This document shows positions 24,185 to 31,620 of a stretch of 64,000 bases of DNA, one piece after another. The first letter of the stretch is position 1, and every line of letters begins with the position of its first letter. Source of the DNA: Microbacterium sp. SLBN-154 (lineage in GTDB: Bacteria; Actinomycetota; Actinomycetes; Actinomycetales; Microbacteriaceae). Made by a program: the position numbers and the translations under genes. The notes beneath the pieces were generated by a model. That model saw only the letters and a list, made by a program, of their open reading frames with translations. It made no database searches and was not told the origin of the DNA. The stretch covers positions 2,170,001 through 2,234,000 of the forward strand of contig NZ_VFNL01000001.1 in the NCBI RefSeq assembly GCF_006715565.1, given 5' to 3'.

Positions 24185-26203
24185 ATGGTCACCGCCACGA
24201 ATGTCGATGCCACCGCCGTCAACACGCTGCGGTGGCTCGCCTCCGGCGACCGCACGATCGTCGTCCCGGTCTACCAGCGGCAGTACCGGTGGGACATCGG
24301 CAACTGCGAGCAGCTGCTCGCTGACATCCGAGCCGTCGCCGACCTCGACGATCGTCACATGCACTTCATCGGCTCCGTCCTGTCCGCGGTCTCGGACGAC
24401 GAGCTCGTGCTCATCGACGGTCAGCAGCGCATCACGACTCTCATGCTTCTGGTGGCGGCGCTGCATCACGCCGTGGGCGATAACGACCCCGCACTCTCGA
24501 CGGAGCTTCAGGCCGTCCTTCTTCGTGAGGGTGAGCCGGGCGAAGGGCCTCGGACGACGCTGCGCCCTCACCGGGCATGGGCTGATGTCTTCCGCTCGGT
24601 GATCCTCGGCAACGACGCCGATCCGGCCGTGCGGGAGTCGCGTTTCGCCGACAATTACGCCTTCTTCCGCAGCCAGGTGTCACCCGATGAAGCACCGCAC
24701 ATCTGGCGAGGACTGCAGAAGCTCGAACACGTCGCGATCAGCCTCGGAGCGGGCGCCAACGCACAGCAGATCTTCGAGAGCCTGAACTCGACGGGAGAGC
24801 CACTGCGCGACCACGAGCTCATCCACAACTACGTGCTGATGGGCCTCTCTCACGCCGAGCAGGTGCGCATCGAGGAGGAGTACTGGCTGCCCATCGAGCA
24901 GGCGACCGGCGAGAGCATCGCCGCATTCTGGGAGCAGTACCTCGTCATGCGGACGGGTCGTGAGACCGAGGATGCCGCGGGCCGGGGCGTCTACGACGTC
25001 TTCCGCCACGAGTTCCCCCGTCTCGAACCCGGTGCGCTGGACGCCCACGCGTCGGAGTGGCGGGAGTACGCCGAGATCCACCGCATCCTGAGAGAACCCG
25101 AGCGCGAAGCCGACGAGGACGTGTCGCGGAGGCTGGCCGGGGTGGGTGTCTTCGGCCCCATCGCGTTCCCGCTCGTCATGCGGGCGTACCGACGCTTCCG
25201 CGGCGGTGATCTCTCGCGAGAGGGGCTCCTCAACCTGCTGCGGCAGGTGGAATCGCTTCTGCTTCGGCGCACGGTCGTGGGGATCGGCACCGACCGGATC
25301 GTCGCGCGTCTGTGCCGCGCCGAGCACGAGGGTGCCCAGGCGCTCAGCAGAGCCATGGCCCGCATCACACCGAGCGATGAGCGTGTGTCTGTCGCGCTGA
25401 AGTACTCCGATCTCCCCCACCCGCACTACGTCCTGACCCGGCTGTTCGACGTCGATGCGCGCGCCGCCTGGGACATCGATCACATCGTGCCGCTCGCACC
25501 GGGAGAAGCCTGGAGCGGCGACGGAGTCCGCAGCTGGGTCGAGTACTCCGAGGACGAGCAGAACAGCCATCGCGCCCTCGCGCGCACCCTGGGGAATCTG
25601 GCGCTCCTCGAAGAGCGACTGGGGATGCAGGTCTTCGACGCGCCATTCCCGGTCAAGCGCACCGGGTACGCCCGGTCCGCGGTGGACGCGACGGCGGCGC
25701 TGGCGGCTCAGGAGGGGTGGAGCACGAAGGAGATCTCTGACCGCTCCGCCGCATTGACCGCGCGGTTCGTGCGCGTATGGCCCCGGGACGCGCTCAGCGG
25801 TATCGACGATGACGGCCTGACCCCGGTGCTGGACGCCGTCCGCCGTCGCGGCTGGCCGCGAGGCTGGGAACGCGAGTGGGATTACGTCGAGTACCGCGGT
25901 GAGCACTGGGAGGTCAAGGACGTCCGCTACCTCTTCCACCGCGTCTTCGCGCGGCTGTGGGCCGATGCGCGTGACGCGGTCGTCGCATACAGTGCGCGCC
26001 GAGGAGGTCCGGTCTACCCCGAGCGGGCGTGGACCGGTCAGTGGGACGCACTGGATGCGGATCATCACCTCTATCTCGGGTGGGATTCCAGCTACATGCT
26101 CAGCGCCGTCCAGGGCGTGCTCGCGGAGGCGGGCATCGCGGAGGAGGTCTTCGTGAAGTACTCCTACATCGGAGCGGTGATGTCCACCGGCGTGCGACGC
26201 TGA
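24185..26203 (+). CDS. DUF262 / DUF1524 (GmrSD-like) nuclease
   Basis: A 672-residue protein joining a DUF262 ParB/Srx-like NTPase domain to a DUF1524 HNH nuclease domain. The first shows PVYQRQYRWD at about 28-37 and the diagnostic IDGQQRITT at 77-85; the second shows WDIDHIVPLAP at about 428-438, then NSHRALARTLGNLALLEE. In the GmrSD family this pair cleaves modified phage DNA, using NTP; related two-domain proteins act in several defence systems. About 150 further C-terminal residues (from 525 on) are unassigned. No methylase or partner gene is adjacent. Base composition matches its neighbours, so recent transfer is not evident. It ends 35 bp before a tRNA gene. Confidence 0.88.
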   Translation: MVTATNVDATAVNTLRWLASGDRTIVVPVYQRQYRWDIGNCEQLLADIRAVADLDDRHMHFIGSVLSAVSDDELVLIDGQQRITTLMLLVAALHHAVGDNDPALSTELQAVLLREGEPGEGPRTTLRPHRAWADVFRSVILGNDADPAVRESRFADNYAFFRSQVSPDEAPHIWRGLQKLEHVAISLGAGANAQQIFESLNSTGEPLRDHELIHNYVLMGLSHAEQVRIEEEYWLPIEQATGESIAAFWEQYLVMRTGRETEDAAGRGVYDVFRHEFPRLEPGALDAHASEWREYAEIHRILREPEREADEDVSRRLAGVGVFGPIAFPLVMRAYRRFRGGDLSREGLLNLLRQVESLLLRRTVVGIGTDRIVARLCRAEHEGAQALSRAMARITPSDERVSVALKYSDLPHPHYVLTRLFDVDARAAWDIDHIVPLAPGEAWSGDGVRSWVEYSEDEQNSHRALARTLGNLALLEERLGMQVFDAPFPVKRTGYARSAVDATAALAAQEGWSTKEISDRSAALTARFVRVWPRDALSGIDDDGLTPVLDAVRRRGWPRGWEREWDYVEYRGEHWEVKDVRYLFHRVFARLWADARDAVVAYSARRGGPVYPERAWTGQWDALDADHHLYLGWDSSYMLSAVQGVLAEAGIAEEVFVKYSYIGAVMSTGVRR

Positions 26204-26223
26204 GGAGCAGTGTTTCCGGCCGC

Positions 26224-26229
26224 TAGGCT
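26224..26229 (+). promoter_or_regulatory. -10 of the CAT-anticodon tRNA
   Basis: TAGGCT ends 9 nt before the first base of the tRNA, the same spacing as for tRNA-Val. Confidence 0.5.
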
Positions 26230-26238
26230 CGGATGCGA

Positions 26239-26315
26239 GGGGCGGTGGCCAAGCTGGTCAAGGCAGCGGGCTCATAACCCGACGATCGTGGGTTCAAGTC
26301 CCACCCGCCCTACCA
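26239..26315 (+). tRNA. tRNA with anticodon CAT (elongator Met or Ile2)
   Basis: Acceptor GGGGCGG pairs with CCGCCCT (one G-U), the anticodon stem CGGG/CCCG carries loop CTCATAA, and the T arm is GTGGG-TTCAAGT-CCCAC. CCA is encoded. The anticodon CAT and non-initiator acceptor fit elongator Met, but the isoleucine tRNA whose C34 is modified by TilS has the same anticodon and cannot be excluded by eye. Confidence 0.93.
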
Positions 26316-26331
26316 ATGACCCCGACGAGGA

Positions 26332-27411
26332 TCAGCGGCGTGGATCGTCGCGGTCGCGCACCGGCGGCTCAGGCCAGACCTTCGCAACAGCCTCCGTGAC
26401 GCGGATCGATCCGGTGGTGGGTCCGGCGACGGTGCCGTCGCCGTCCGAGCCCCGCTGGATGGGGATCTCCTTGCTGTCACTGACGATCTGCGGGTGGTAG
26501 CGGGCAAGCTGGAACACCCCCCACACCGCGATGACGCCCGCGATCAGGAAGCCGATGTTGGCCCAGAGCGGCGCGGTCGCGGCCTCACCGAGGACGATGA
26601 GGCCGATGAGGATCGCCACGATGGGGTCGATCACCGTGAGGCCTGCGATGACGAGGTCGGGCGGACCGGACGAGTACGCGGTCTGCACGAAGTACGCGCC
26701 GATCCCCGTTCCGATCAGCAGCGCGATGAGGCAGAGCAGCGTCAGCCACTCGAAGTTCTGATTCTGGATCCGCACGATGATGACCTTCGCCAACGTCGCG
26801 ACGAATCCGTAGATCACCCCAGCGGCCATGATGTAGAACAGTGCGCCCATCCGCTTGCGCAACCACACCCACAGACCCGCGAAGGCGACGGTGACTCCGG
26901 CGAGGATGAGGAGGATCGTGATGAGCTGCCCGTCGGAGATGGGCGATTCGGTGGCGAAGAGCGCGGCGATTGTGACGAAGATGAAGATGCCGCCGACACA
27001 GGCGGCGATGGCGATGAGCGAACGCCTCGTCGGCTTGTGTCCGCTGATCCGGGCGTTCAACAGGGTGGTGATCACCAGAGCGATCGCGCCGAGCGGCTGG
27101 ACGACGATGAGCGGTGCGAACGAGAGGGCGGCGAGTTGGCAGGCGATCGCCAGCCCCAGCATCATCGTTCCGATCACCCACGATGGCCGCGACAGCAGGC
27201 GCAGCAGCTGACCGCCGCTGAGACCGCCCGCCCCTCCGGCGCCGCTCATCTGTTCGACTTTGGCGACGCCGCGGTGCTGGTACTGCGCGCCGAAGGACAT
27301 GAACACCGCGCCGAGCAACGCCAGAGGAATGCCGATCAGCAGTCCTGGATTCTGGAACACACCGACGAGGACCTCGCCGACATCCTCCAGTTGTACGTCT
27401 GCGCTCAGCAC
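26332..27411 (-). CDS. DMT-family membrane transporter
   Basis: A 359-residue protein with nine to ten hydrophobic helices arranged as in drug/metabolite transporters (EamA-like repeats), for example GIPLALLGAVFMSFGAQYQH at the start, LIVVQPLGAIALVITTLLNA in the middle and GLTVIDPIVAILIGLIVLGE near the end. The substrate is unknown. The C terminus is a hydrophilic cytoplasmic tail of about 50 residues. The GTG at 27411 is chosen because TATGGT lies 6 nt upstream, matching the leaderless pattern; no ribosome-binding site exists. It is divergent from def across 42 bp, and its stop lies 16 bp after the tRNA. Confidence 0.85.
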   Translation of the reverse strand: MLSADVQLEDVGEVLVGVFQNPGLLIGIPLALLGAVFMSFGAQYQHRGVAKVEQMSGAGGAGGLSGGQLLRLLSRPSWVIGTMMLGLAIACQLAALSFAPLIVVQPLGAIALVITTLLNARISGHKPTRRSLIAIAACVGGIFIFVTIAALFATESPISDGQLITILLILAGVTVAFAGLWVWLRKRMGALFYIMAAGVIYGFVATLAKVIIVRIQNQNFEWLTLLCLIALLIGTGIGAYFVQTAYSSGPPDLVIAGLTVIDPIVAILIGLIVLGEAATAPLWANIGFLIAGVIAVWGVFQLARYHPQIVSDSKEIPIQRGSDGDGTVAGPTTGSIRVTEAVAKVWPEPPVRDRDDPRR

Positions 27412-27417
27412 CCCTCG

Positions 27418-27423
27418 ACCATA
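27418..27423 (-). promoter_or_regulatory. -10 hexamer of the DMT gene
   Basis: TATGGT on the minus strand is 6 nt from the GTG at 27411. The expected -35 position coincides with the -10 of the divergent def promoter. Confidence 0.5.
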
Positions 27424-27441
27424 CCCGCCGAGTCGCGTCGA

Positions 27442-27447
27442 TAGGCT
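27442..27447 (+). promoter_or_regulatory. -10 hexamer of leaderless def
   Basis: TAGGCT is 6 nt from the ATG at 27454. The expected -35 position coincides with the -10 of the divergent DMT promoter. Confidence 0.5.
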
Positions 27448-27453
27448 CGAGAC

Positions 27454-28020
27454 ATGGCCGTTCGACCGATTCGCATCATGGGAGACCCGGTGCTCCACGC
27501 CCCCGCCGCCCCCGTGGAGGAGATCACCGACGAGATTCGGTCACTCGTCACCGACATGTTCGAGACGATGGACGCGGCCCCCGGCGTGGGTCTCGCAGCC
27601 CCTCAGGTCGGGGTGCCTCTGCGCATCTTCACCTACTCGTACGAGGACGACGAGGGTCTCCCCTGGCGCGGAGTGGTCATCAACCCCGAACTGTGGATGC
27701 TGCCGACCGTGCCTGGCGAGCCCGACCCCGACGAGGAGTCGGAAGGCTGCCTGTCGTTCCCTGGCGAGCGGTTCCCGCTTCGCCGTTCGGATCGAGTTCG
27801 TGTGACGGGGAACGACCTCGAGGGGCGGCCGGTCTCGCTGGACGTGGACGGGTGGCGCGCGCGCATCCTGCAGCACGAATTCGACCACCTCGACGGCGTC
27901 CTCTACATCGACAGGCTCGACGACGGGGAATGGAAGACCGTCCAGAAGATCGCGCGTAAGCGCGGCTGGGGTCGTTCCGGCTCGGCATGGATGCCGGGCG
28001 TCGACGATCTCGACGCCTGA
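27454..28020 (+). CDS. def: Peptide deformylase
   Basis: This 188-residue metalloenzyme removes the formyl group from new protein N termini. All three motifs are present: GVGLAAPQVG at about 44-53, EGCLSFPGE at about 92-100 with the metal cysteine, and QHEFDHLDG at about 135-143 with the two metal histidines and catalytic glutamate. The C-terminal extension (KRGWGRSGSAWMPGVDDLDA) is common in actinobacteria. The ATG has no ribosome-binding site; TAGGCT 6 nt upstream suggests a leaderless mRNA. A 32-bp stretch of the 3' end is repeated 175 bp downstream. Confidence 0.96.
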   Translation: MAVRPIRIMGDPVLHAPAAPVEEITDEIRSLVTDMFETMDAAPGVGLAAPQVGVPLRIFTYSYEDDEGLPWRGVVINPELWMLPTVPGEPDPDEESEGCLSFPGERFPLRRSDRVRVTGNDLEGRPVSLDVDGWRARILQHEFDHLDGVLYIDRLDDGEWKTVQKIARKRGWGRSGSAWMPGVDDLDA

Positions 28021-28172
28021 GATCGGCACCGGGTCGCCGGGAGGCGCCTCCGGGCCCGACGCTGCGACCCGTCAGGAAATGTCGTCCGCCGGCCTTCTGA
28101 GCAGCATCCATCGACGGCTCGCGGCCGGTGACGGGCGTGTCTGGGGTCGTCCCGGCTCGGCGTGGATGCCGG
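27966..28172 (+). repeat. Short direct repeat of the def 3' end
   Basis: Bases 27966-27997, in the last codons of def, recur at 28141-28172 with 2 mismatches in 32. The copy lies in the 269-bp gap between def and the VOC gene. There, an open frame (28079-28282) reads WGRPGSAWMP where def reads WGRSGSAWMP. The rest of the gap shows no recognisable gene, apart from a purine-rich site before the VOC start. Confidence 0.7.
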
Positions 28173-28289
28173 AGGTTGGGGGCGGTCCTCGGTCGGGCGG
28201 TCCTCGCTGCGCACGGGGGCATTTCGCGCCGGCAGAAGCAGGAGTACCGTCGCGCGGGAAGGGCAAGAGAGAAAGAAGGTGAGGGCACC

Positions 28290-28667
28290 ATGTTCGAAGA
28301 CGCGCACGGCGTCGCAGTCATCGCCGCGTCGGATCTGGCTCGCGCGCGTGGGTTCTACGAGGGCGTGCTCGGGTTGACCCCGGTGACGGAGCCGTCCGAG
28401 GAGGAGGTGTTCTATCGACTCGGGCAGACGCAGGTGCTCGTGTATCGGACGGGCTTCGCGGGTACCGCGAAGAACACCGTCTTCGCCGTCGAGACACCGC
28501 ACCTGGACAGGGATATGGCCTCGCTCCGGGAGCGCGGGGTGACGTTCGAGGACTACGACTTCCCCGGCCTGACCACGGTCGACGGTGTGGCCGATCTGGC
28601 GACGGAGAGGGCCGCGTGGTTCACGGATACGGAGGGGAACGTCCTGGCGCTCAGCGAAAGGAAGTGA
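28290..28667 (+). CDS. VOC-family (glyoxalase/bleomycin-resistance fold) protein
   Basis: A 125-residue protein made of two beta-alpha-beta-beta-beta modules: AVIAASDLARARGFYEGVLGLTPV at the start and the WFTDTEGNVLALSER ending are typical of VOC proteins. These may be dioxygenases, isomerases or resistance proteins; the family alone does not give a substrate. The glutamate at the end of each module that would bind metal is partly conserved. AGAAGGTGAGG lies 6 nt before the ATG. It ends in front of a perfect bidirectional hairpin shared with tRNA-Asn. Confidence 0.88.
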   Translation: MFEDAHGVAVIAASDLARARGFYEGVLGLTPVTEPSEEEVFYRLGQTQVLVYRTGFAGTAKNTVFAVETPHLDRDMASLRERGVTFEDYDFPGLTTVDGVADLATERAAWFTDTEGNVLALSERK

Positions 28668-28687
28668 GGCCGACCCCGCATGCGAAG

Positions 28688-28719
28688 AAACGGCCCGGGG
28701 GTGGAGCCCCGGGCCGTTT
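28688..28719. terminator. Bidirectional hairpin terminator
   Basis: AAACGGCCCGGGG (28688-28700) pairs perfectly with CCCCGGGCCGTTT (28707-28719), with T-rich ends on both strands. It separates the VOC gene (plus) from tRNA-Asn (minus). Confidence 0.9.
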
Positions 28720-28722
28720 GCG

Positions 28723-28795
28723 CTCCCCCACTTGGACTCGAACCAAGAACCTATCGGTTAACAGCCGATTGCTCTGCCAATTGAGCTATGGAGGA
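28723..28795 (-). tRNA. tRNA-Asn (anticodon GTT)
   Basis: On the minus strand: acceptor TCCTCCA with TGGGGGA, anticodon stem ATCGG/CCGAT with loop CTGTTAA, and T arm CTTGG-TTCGAGT-CCAAG. The anticodon GTT reads asparagine codons. The discriminator is G and no CCA is encoded. Confidence 0.97.
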
Positions 28796-28877
28796 ATGTC
28801 CCCTCGCCGCGGCGCGGGCAACCCGACCATGCTAGCAAACGTCGAGGGGTCCCCGTGACACCGGACGGCGAGTGATC

Positions 28878-29663
28878 TCAGGAGGCAGCACGCCGCCGGT
28901 CGTCGGCGCCTCCGGGTGTCCAGAGGAGATCGTCGAGGTGCCGGCCGGTGGCGACCGGGTGGCCTCCGCGGAGGACGAGAACCTGCGCGTCGAGTTCGCG
29001 TGCCACGTCCTCTTCGTTCGTCACGATGACACTGGCCATCCCGGCGTCGTCCCGACGACGCCGGATGGCGTCATGCGCCGCACGCCGCACTTCGACGTCC
29101 ATGTTGGCGAAGGGTTCGTCAGCCAGGAGCACTTTCGGCTGCAGCATGAGAGCTCGTGCGAACGCCACGCGCTGGCGCATTCCTGCGCTGAGTTCGTAGG
29201 GGTACTTCGCCGCGGCCCCCAGCGGCAGCATCATCTCGTCGAGCAGTGCGGCGACCCGGATCGACAACGCCCGTTGATTGACGCGGCGATCGCGGCTCGT
29301 CACCGGTTCGGCGATGGTCTCGGAAACCGTCAGCCGCGCGGGGAGTTTCGCCCCGGCGCCCTGTGGCAGGAAGCCGGCCACATAGGTCAGAACGCGATGC
29401 TTGCGCCCTGGGCGGCGAACCGAGATGCCCTCGACCACCGCGTCTCCGCCGACCACACCGAGATCGGCCGGGGCGAACCCCGCGAGCGTCATCAGGAGGC
29501 TGGACTTCCCCGCGCCGGTCGGTCCCATGACCGCCAGTGTGCGGGCTCGCGGCAGCTGGAACGACACGCCCTCGACCACCCGGAGGGCGCCGGGACGGGG
29601 GTTCCACGCCAGGGACAGATCACGGCTGTGGATCGCGACGTCATCGTCTCGTGGCGGGGCCAT
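28878..29663 (-). CDS. Orphan ABC transporter ATP-binding protein
   Basis: A 261-residue ABC ATPase. Walker A is GPTGAGKSS, the Q-loop region is AGFLPQGAGAK, the signature is LSAGMRQRVAFARAL, and Walker B is KVLLADEPF with the catalytic glutamate. The D-loop reads ANMD, and the switch-histidine position appears to be Asn (VIVTNEEDVARE instead of VTHD). No permease or binding-protein gene is adjacent. It lies 43 bp after dnaG on the same strand. The ATG at 29663 is chosen; a GTG seven codons upstream is an alternative. It might energise an unlinked permease or act outside transport. Confidence 0.85.
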   Translation of the reverse strand: MAPPRDDDVAIHSRDLSLAWNPRPGALRVVEGVSFQLPRARTLAVMGPTGAGKSSLLMTLAGFAPADLGVVGGDAVVEGISVRRPGRKHRVLTYVAGFLPQGAGAKLPARLTVSETIAEPVTSRDRRVNQRALSIRVAALLDEMMLPLGAAAKYPYELSAGMRQRVAFARALMLQPKVLLADEPFANMDVEVRRAAHDAIRRRRDDAGMASVIVTNEEDVARELDAQVLVLRGGHPVATGRHLDDLLWTPGGADDRRRAAS

Positions 29664-29706
29664 AGCCCCATCATGCCTGGTCACCGGGGTGCGGGCGACC
29701 GAGCCT

Positions 29707-31620
29707 TCAGCTTTCGGCCGTGACGACCTGTCGATCGTGGTCGAGTTCGCGCAGGCGCAGACGGACCGCCCGCCCCTCTTCGGACTCCGGAGCCACCCGC
29801 TGGATGGCGCGGAGCAGCTCCCGCTTCTCCTCTTCGATACCGCGCAGGACGACGCGACGGGCGAGATCGGCCGTGGAGGCGACGGCGGCGTCGTCGGTCA
29901 GCGCGGGGAAGGCGCGGGTCAGAAGCTCGGCGGCGAGCGACCGGTAGGGCTCCCGCACCTCCGACACCGCATCCGCCGCCCACCCCATCCGATCCATGTC
30001 CGGGACGATCGCGAGGGTCTGCCGGACGGCTTCGAGTGCGGGTACCCGGAAGGGCTGCGCCAACGCGCGGCTGCGAAGTGCCGCGTCGATCCGATGTCCG
30101 AACTGCAGGAAGCCCGTGAGGGCGTCGCGCTCGAGGGCGGTGTCGGCTGTGCGAGGCAAGGTCGCCACGCTCGGACGGACGTGCTGGTCCTCCCCTGCCG
30201 GAGGAGGATCCTCGACGGGACGACCGCCGCGCCCACCCGCGCGGTCCGCATCGCCGTCGCGCGGGTTCTTGTTCCGCGGCTCACCGGCGTGATCGCGCGC
30301 GGCGCCGCGCGCCGCACGTTCGACGGCGGCCGAGACCTCCCCCAGGTCGAGCCCGAGCCGGCGGGCGAGGACACGGGTGTAGCCCGGACGCAGGGACGGG
30401 TCGCGAATCTCCGCCACGATCGGCGCCGCGGCTCCGAGCGCACCTGCGCGCCCCTCCACGGACGCGAGGTCGAACCCCGCCAACCGCTGGTCGATCACGA
30501 ACTCGAACATGGGCGCCTTGTGGTCCATGAGGGCGCGCACCGCGGCATCCCCCTTCGACATGCGGAGATCGCACGGGTCCAGGCCCTCGGGTGCGACCGC
30601 GACGTACGTCTGCGCGGCGAACCGCTTCTCGTCGCCGAAGGCGCGCAGCGCCGCCTTCTGGCCCGCGGCGTCGGGATCGAAGGTGAAGACCACCTCGCCG
30701 GCCGCGCTGTCATCACCCATCACGCGACGCAGCACCGTGATGTGATCGGTTCCGAACGCGGTGCCGCAGGTGGCGACGGCGGTGGTGACCCCCGCGAGGT
30801 GGCAGGCCATCACATCGGTGTAGCCCTCCACCACCACCACGCGGTGATCGCGCGAGATGTCGCGCTTGGCGAGGTCGAGCCCGTAGAGCACCTGCGCCTT
30901 GCGGTAGATCGGGGTCTCCGGGGTGTTGAGGTACTTCGGTCCGCCATCGTCCTCGTAGAGCTTCCGCGCCCCGAAGCCGATCACCTGGCCGGTGACGTCG
31001 CGAATGGGCCAGACCAGGCGACCGCGGAATCTGTCGTACACACCGCGCTGACCCTGCGAGACCAACCCCGCAGTCGTGAGTTCCTCTCGGCTGAACCCCT
31101 GGGCGGTCAGGTGGTCCATCAGGTGCGACCACCCCCGCGGCGCGTACCCCACGCCGAAGTGCGCGGCCGCGCCGGCGTCGAAGCCGCGCTCTCCGAGGAA
31201 GGTGCGTGCCGCGGCGGCGTCCGGAGTGACGAGCTGGGAGCGGAAGTACTCCCCCGCCGCCGCGTTGGCCGCATAGAGCCGGCTGCGTCCGGTCGTCTCG
31301 GGCGCAGCACCGCCGTCCTCGTAGTGGAGCGCGTACCCGATCCGTCCGGCGAGACGTTCGACCGCCTCGGTGAATGACACGTGGTCCATCTTCCGGAGGA
31401 AGGTGTAGACGTCCCCCGACTCGCCGCACCCGAAGCAGTGGTAGAAGCCGACCTGGGGGCGGACGTGGAAGCTGGGGCTGCGCTCGTCGTGGAAGGGGCA
31501 CAGGCCTTTCAGCGACCCGACGCCCGCGGATTTCAGAGCCACGCGTTCGCCGATGATGTCACCGATGTTCGTGCGGGCCTTCACTTCCTCCACGTCGGCC
31601 TGACGGATGCGACCCGCCAT
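29707..31620 (-). CDS. dnaG: DNA primase
   Basis: DnaG makes RNA primers at the replication fork. The 637-residue protein has the N-terminal CHC2 zinc finger ([12 protein letters not shown], then [15 protein letters not shown] [10 protein letters not shown]) at about 40-65, the TOPRIM core with [10 protein letters not shown] and [10 protein letters not shown] at about 260-310, and a C-terminal helicase-binding region. Its start codon overlaps the dgt stop by one base (TGATG), so the two are coupled. dusB-dgt-dnaG appear to be one operon starting at the leaderless dusB promoter. Confidence 0.97.
   Translation of the reverse strand: MAGRIRQADVEEVKARTNIGDIIGERVALKSAGVGSLKGLCPFHDERSPSFHVRPQVGFYHCFGCGESGDVYTFLRKMDHVSFTEAVERLAGRIGYALHYEDGGAAPETTGRSRLYAANAAAGEYFRSQLVTPDAAAARTFLGERGFDAGAAAHFGVGYAPRGWSHLMDHLTAQGFSREELTTAGLVSQGQRGVYDRFRGRLVWPIRDVTGQVIGFGARKLYEDDGGPKYLNTPETPIYRKAQVLYGLDLAKRDISRDHRVVVVEGYTDVMACHLAGVTTAVATCGTAFGTDHITVLRRVMGDDSAAGEVVFTFDPDAAGQKAALRAFGDEKRFAAQTYVAVAPEGLDPCDLRMSKGDAAVRALMDHKAPMFEFVIDQRLAGFDLASVEGRAGALGAAAPIVAEIRDPSLRPGYTRVLARRLGLDLGEVSAAVERAARGAARDHAGEPRNKNPRDGDADRAGGRGGRPVEDPPPAGEDQHVRPSVATLPRTADTALERDALTGFLQFGHRIDAALRSRALAQPFRVPALEAVRQTLAIVPDMDRMGWAADAVSEVREPYRSLAAELLTRAFPALTDDAAVASTADLARRVVLRGIEEEKRELLRAIQRVAPESEEGRAVRLRLRELDHDRQVVTAES

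Noticed and set aside
24185..26315. Integrated island at the CAT-anticodon tRNA carrying the DUF262 gene
   Set aside because: The gene is on the 5' side of the tRNA, there is no integrase, and I see no second copy of the tRNA 3' end that would mark an attachment site.
28079..28282. 67-codon gene between def and the VOC gene
   Set aside because: Only the 32-bp def repeat is recognisable. The start has a poorly spaced purine run and the rest is low-complexity, so it is reported as a repeat, not a gene.
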